Of a stretch of 64,000 nucleotides of DNA, positions 60,456-64,000 are shown one piece after another (within the stretch, counting starts at the first letter, position 1; the number at the start of each line of letters is the position of its first letter). The translations under genes were made by a program, and so were the position numbers. Source of the stretch: Caulobacteraceae bacterium (lineage in GTDB: Bacteria > Pseudomonadota > Alphaproteobacteria > Caulobacterales > Caulobacteraceae). The stretch is taken from positions 62,001 through 126,000 of the forward strand of contig JAIYCQ010000002.1 of the NCBI GenBank assembly GCA_027487945.1, in the 5' to 3' direction. Under the pieces are notes generated by a model. It saw only the letters and a program-made list of their open reading frames with translations, was not told the origin of the DNA and made no database searches.

Positions 60456-62324
60456 GTGACCTCGCCCCCCGCCACCGATGCCCCCGCCCTCACCGGCGCC
60501 GCCCTGATCGCCGACCACGCCCGCCGTCTGCCCGACGGCCCGGGCGTGTACCGGATGATCGGCGAGGGCGGGGAGGTGCTCTATGTCGGCAAGGCGCGCT
60601 CGCTGAAGAAGCGGGTGATCCAGTACGCCCAGGGCCGCTTCCACACCAACCGCATCGCCCACATGGTCGACCTGACCCGGGCGATGGAGTTCGTCTCGAC
60701 GCGGACAGAGACTGACGCCCTGCTGCTCGAGATCAACCTGATCAAGCAGATGAAGCCGCGCTTCAACGTGCTGCTGCGCGACGACAAGAGCTTCCCCGAG
60801 ATCGTCATCCGCCGCGAGCATCCGGCCGCCCAGTTGCGCAAGCACCGCGGGGCCCACACGATCAAGGGCGACTATTTCGGGCCGTTCGCCTCGGCCGGGG
60901 CGGTGAACCGCACGCTGAATACGCTGCAGAAGGCCTTCCTGCTGCGGTCCTGTTCCGACAGCGTCTACGAGAGCCGCACCCGGCCCTGCATGCTGCACCA
61001 GATCCGCCGCTGCGCCGCACCCTGCACCGGCCTGATCGCGCTGGACGACTACGCGAAGCTCGTCGAGGAGGCCGAGGCCTTCCTGCGCGGCAAGAGCCGG
61101 GCGGTGATGGCCCGGATGTCGCAGGAGATGCAGGCCGCCAGCGATGAGCTGGAGTTCGAGCGCGCCGCCCGGCTGCGCGACCGCATCCGCGCCCTGTCGG
61201 TCGTTTCGCAGGAGACTCAGGTCAATCCCGAGACCGTCGACGAGGCCGATGTCTTCGCCCTGTTCGCCGAGGGCGGGCAGGCCTGTGTCCAGGTGTTCTT
61301 CTTCCGCGCCGGCCAGAACTGGGGCAACCGCGCCTACTTCCCCCGGGTCGACAAGAGCGACTCCGACGCCGAGGTGATGAGCGCCTTTCTGGGCCAGTTC
61401 TACGACGACCGGCCGCTGCCGCGCTCGATCCTCGTCAATGTCCAGCCGCATGAGCACGAGCTGCTCGGCGAGGCCTTCAGCATGAAGGCGGGCCGCCGGG
61501 TCGAGATCGCCCGACCCCGGCGCGGCGAGAAGAAGGGGCTGGTCGAGCAGGCGACGCTGAACGCCCGCGAGGCGCTGGGCCGGCGCATGGCCGAGGGCTC
61601 GGCCCAGGGCAGGCTGCTGGCCGGCGTGGCCGAGGCCTTCGGGCTGGAGGCGAGCCCGGAGCGGATCGAGGTTTACGACAACAGCCATATCATGGGGACC
61701 AACGCCGTCGGCGGCATGGTGGTGGCCGGACCCGAAGGCTTCCAGAAGAACCAGTACCGCAAGTTCAACATCAAGGGGACCGAGCTCACCCCCGGCGACG
61801 ACTACGGCATGATGAAGGAGGTGCTGCGCCGCCGCTTCGCCCGCCTGGTCAAGGAAGAGGAGGAGGGCGACGACAGCGCCCGCCCCGACCTGGTGCTGAT
61901 CGACGGCGGCAAGGGCCAGCTGGACGCGGTGCTGGAGGTCATGGCCGACCTGGGCGTCGACGATATCGCCGTGGTCGGGGTGGCCAAGGGGCCGGATCGC
62001 GACGCCGGCCTGGAGCGGTTCTTCATACCGGGCAAGACGCCCTTCATGCTCGAGCCCAAATCGCCGGTCCTCTACTATCTGCAGCGGCTGCGCGACGAGG
62101 CCCACCGCTTCGCCATCGGCACCCACCGGGCCAAACGCACCGCCGAGATGAAGCGCAATCCCCTCGACGAGATCGACGGCGTCGGGCCCGGCCGCAAGAA
62201 GGCGCTGCTGCATGCCTTTGGCTCTGCCCGGGAGGTTGGCAAGGCCTCGGTCGACGATCTGATGAAGGTCGATGGCGTCAGCGGACCGCTGGCGCAGCGC
62301 ATCCACGACTTTTTCCGCAAGTGA
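60456..62324 (+). CDS. uvrC: Excinuclease ABC subunit C
   Basis: GIY-YIG region [31 protein letters not shown]-terminal HhH; GTG start. Confidence 0.96.
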   Translation: MTSPPATDAPALTGAALIADHARRLPDGPGVYRMIGEGGEVLYVGKARSLKKRVIQYAQGRFHTNRIAHMVDLTRAMEFVSTRTETDALLLEINLIKQMKPRFNVLLRDDKSFPEIVIRREHPAAQLRKHRGAHTIKGDYFGPFASAGAVNRTLNTLQKAFLLRSCSDSVYESRTRPCMLHQIRRCAAPCTGLIALDDYAKLVEEAEAFLRGKSRAVMARMSQEMQAASDELEFERAARLRDRIRALSVVSQETQVNPETVDEADVFALFAEGGQACVQVFFFRAGQNWGNRAYFPRVDKSDSDAEVMSAFLGQFYDDRPLPRSILVNVQPHEHELLGEAFSMKAGRRVEIARPRRGEKKGLVEQATLNAREALGRRMAEGSAQGRLLAGVAEAFGLEASPERIEVYDNSHIMGTNAVGGMVVAGPEGFQKNQYRKFNIKGTELTPGDDYGMMKEVLRRRFARLVKEEEEGDDSARPDLVLIDGGKGQLDAVLEVMADLGVDDIAVVGVAKGPDRDAGLERFFIPGKTPFMLEPKSPVLYYLQRLRDEAHRFAIGTHRAKRTAEMKRNPLDEIDGVGPGRKKALLHAFGSAREVGKASVDDLMKVDGVSGPLAQRIHDFFRK

Positions 62325-62349
62325 CGCGTTCAGACGCTATGGTGCGCTC

Positions 62350-62985
62350 ATGAAATCGCTGCCCAACATCCTGACCGGCGCGCGGCTGGTGCTGACGCTC
62401 TTCGTGTTCCTGGCCCTGATCGGGCTGATCCCGGTGTCACCGGTGTATCGCTGGGTGATGGTGTCGGCCCAGGAGCCGGCCGCCGTGCACCAGGGGTTCT
62501 ATTTCTTCGCCTTCTGGGGGTTCCTGGTCGCGGCGGTCACCGACTTCCTTGACGGCTGGCTGGCCCGTCGCTTCGACGCGACCAGCACCCTGGGCTCCAT
62601 CCTCGATCCGATCGCCGACAAGGTGCTGGTGGCCGGGATGGTCGTGGGGGTCGCCGCGCTGGGCAACTGGATCGTCGCCCTGGCGGGCGGCCTGATCCTG
62701 TTCCGGGAGTTTTCGGTCAGCGCCCTGCGCGAGACCTTGGCGCCGAGAGGGCTCAAGCTGCCCGTCACGACCCTGGCCAAGTGGAAGACCACCCTGCAGC
62801 TCGTGGCCCTGGCGGCCGAGCTGTTCGTCTATGGCTGGCGGGCCTGGGGTCTGCCGGAGGAGCCGGTGCTGATCGGCCGGGCCTTCCTCATCGCCCACGG
62901 CGTCCTGGCTCTGGCCACGGTGGTGACCGTCTGGACCGGCGTCGAATACGCCCTCTCGGCCCGCAAGGCGCTGAAGCCCCGATAG
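62350..62985 (+). CDS. pgsA: CDP-diacylglycerol--glycerol-3-phosphate 3-phosphatidyltransferase
   Basis: SLPNILTGARLVLTLFVFLAL; DFLDGWLARRFDATSTLGSILDPIADKVLV (CDP-alcohol phosphatidyltransferase motif). Confidence 0.94.
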   Translation: MKSLPNILTGARLVLTLFVFLALIGLIPVSPVYRWVMVSAQEPAAVHQGFYFFAFWGFLVAAVTDFLDGWLARRFDATSTLGSILDPIADKVLVAGMVVGVAALGNWIVALAGGLILFREFSVSALRETLAPRGLKLPVTTLAKWKTTLQLVALAAELFVYGWRAWGLPEEPVLIGRAFLIAHGVLALATVVTVWTGVEYALSARKALKPR

Positions 62986-63063
62986 GATTCGGCGAACACC
63001 GGTCAGGGTTACGCCCGTGGACTGATCGTGCCATGATCAGCCGTTGAACCTTGGTGACGCCCG

Positions 63064-63540
63064 GTGCTGACTTCCCTCGCCATGACGCTGGCGCTCCTCG
63101 CGCAGGACAGCCCGGCCACGCTGCAGTCCTGCGTGTTCGAGGATACCGGCTGGGTCTGCCGCTACGTCGCGAAGGAAAGCTCAGTCGAGCTGGTCCCGCC
63201 GTCGGTGGCCAGGCGGCTGCCGGACGCCAGGCCCCGGCCCGACCCGGCGCTGACCCGGGAAGAGATGCGGCAGGCGAAGCTGATCCGGCGCTGCGCCGAC
63301 GCCTCCTGGATGTCGCTCTGTACGCCAGGGGACCGCAAGGAAGCCCGGGAATTGAAGGAGGCGGCGGAGGCCCGGGCGACGTTGCGCCTGAAGGTGACCA
63401 CCCTGGTCGCTGACGGGCGATGTCCGGATGCTGTCGGCGCCGCGCTTCAGGGCGGCGACCTTTCGCTGGCCCGCGAGATTCGCGAATTCTGTTCCGTCGA
63501 CAAGGCCGGGTCCGCCGCCGCGTCGCCGGACGGCAAGTAG
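63064..63540 (+). CDS. Hypothetical secreted protein
   Basis: GTG start; short hydrophobic N-terminus MLTSLAMTLALLAQ; Cys-containing mature region. Confidence 0.55.
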   Translation: MLTSLAMTLALLAQDSPATLQSCVFEDTGWVCRYVAKESSVELVPPSVARRLPDARPRPDPALTREEMRQAKLIRRCADASWMSLCTPGDRKEARELKEAAEARATLRLKVTTLVADGRCPDAVGAALQGGDLSLAREIREFCSVDKAGSAAASPDGK

Positions 63541-63590
63541 ACCACTCAGCAGCCGGACGCGCCCGCCCGCCCGGAACCCCGGAAAAGACA

Positions 63591-63621
63591 AGGCCCGCGC
63601 CGGGTGAACCGGCGCGGGCCT
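63591..63621. terminator. Bidirectional-type hairpin between convergent genes
   Basis: AGGCCCGCGCCGG-GTGAA-CCGGCGCGGGCCT: perfect 13-bp arms, followed by TGTTT. Confidence 0.8.
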
Positions 63622-63649
63622 GTTTCGTCTGGGCTTCGACCGCGGTGGC

Positions 63650-64000
63650 CTAGTCAGCCGGTCCGCAGGCCGCGCCATCGGGGCAGCCTTCGAAGTGGAC
63701 CTGCGGCGGCTCGACCGTCACGCGCGAGGGCTTCACGCGAACGTCCGGCGACCGGATGTAGATCTGAACCGGTTCGACGCGGATCGGCGGAGCTTCGACG
63801 TAGATCGGCGGACCCTTGATGTCGATCCGGCCCGACGGGACGGAGACGGGGGGCGAGGTGATGTAGATGCCCGGGCCGCCGGCGGCGCTGACGCTCCAGG
63901 CGGGACCCGGCGTGTAGAACTGGCGGTTCACCCGGCAGGGGCACTCGCCGTGCTCGGGGTGCGGGGCCTCGGTGCAGCCGTGCCACGGCGCGGGCGGTCC
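63650..64000 (-). CDS. Pro/Val-rich repetitive protein, hypothetical, truncated at the right window edge
   Basis: Frame open to the edge (GPPAPWHGCTEAPHPEHGECPCRVNRQFYTPG...); repeated PPI.VE / SPDVRVKP segments. Confidence 0.6.
   Translation of the reverse strand, partial: GPPAPWHGCTEAPHPEHGECPCRVNRQFYTPGPAWSVSAAGGPGIYITSPPVSVPSGRIDIKGPPIYVEAPPIRVEPVQIYIRSPDVRVKPSRVTVEPPQVHFEGCPDGAACGPAD

Noticed and set aside
60378-62306. 642-aa minus-strand ORF
   Set aside because: Antisense to uvrC, no motif support.

Overview
High-GC alphaproteobacterial chromosome segment, most likely Caulobacterales (Caulobacter/Phenylobacterium-like), judged from CtrA, SciP and FlbD and the flagellar gene order. Main blocks: (i) 0-10 kb housekeeping: prmC and prfA split by a MOSC / serine hydrolase / TetR insert, DUF4167 protein, M23 peptidase, arsC-like reductase. 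(ii) 10-16 kb: M28 peptidase, the cell-cycle regulator ctrA with a GANTC-dense upstream region, mnmA. (iii) 17-39 kb flagellar region: flgL, flgK | fliK, flgD, flgE, sciP, fliF, fliG, fliH/flbE, fliN, flbD, flhA, then an MCP-PilZ fusion, a GH10 xylanase, fliJ and fliI. (iv) 39-59 kb: mainly acyl-CoA/lipid catabolism genes and small secreted proteins. (v) 59.5-60.4 kb: a small atypical two-gene cassette (about 48-aa basic protein plus a TIR-like / nucleoside-deoxyribosyltransferase-like protein) next to uvrC. (vi) uvrC, pgsA and small hypotheticals. No rRNA, tRNA, CRISPR array or transposase was recognised. Three families of intergenic palindromic repeats were found by eye: a bipartite GTCATCCTGAGC...GTGTCGAAGG element with covarying stems, GGGACA...TGTCCC palindromes, and CCTTCTCCC...GGGAGAAGG elements. 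The best candidates for undescribed biology are the 59.5-60.4 kb cassette and the bipartite repeat family. All homology calls come from recognising motifs in the translations; no search was run.
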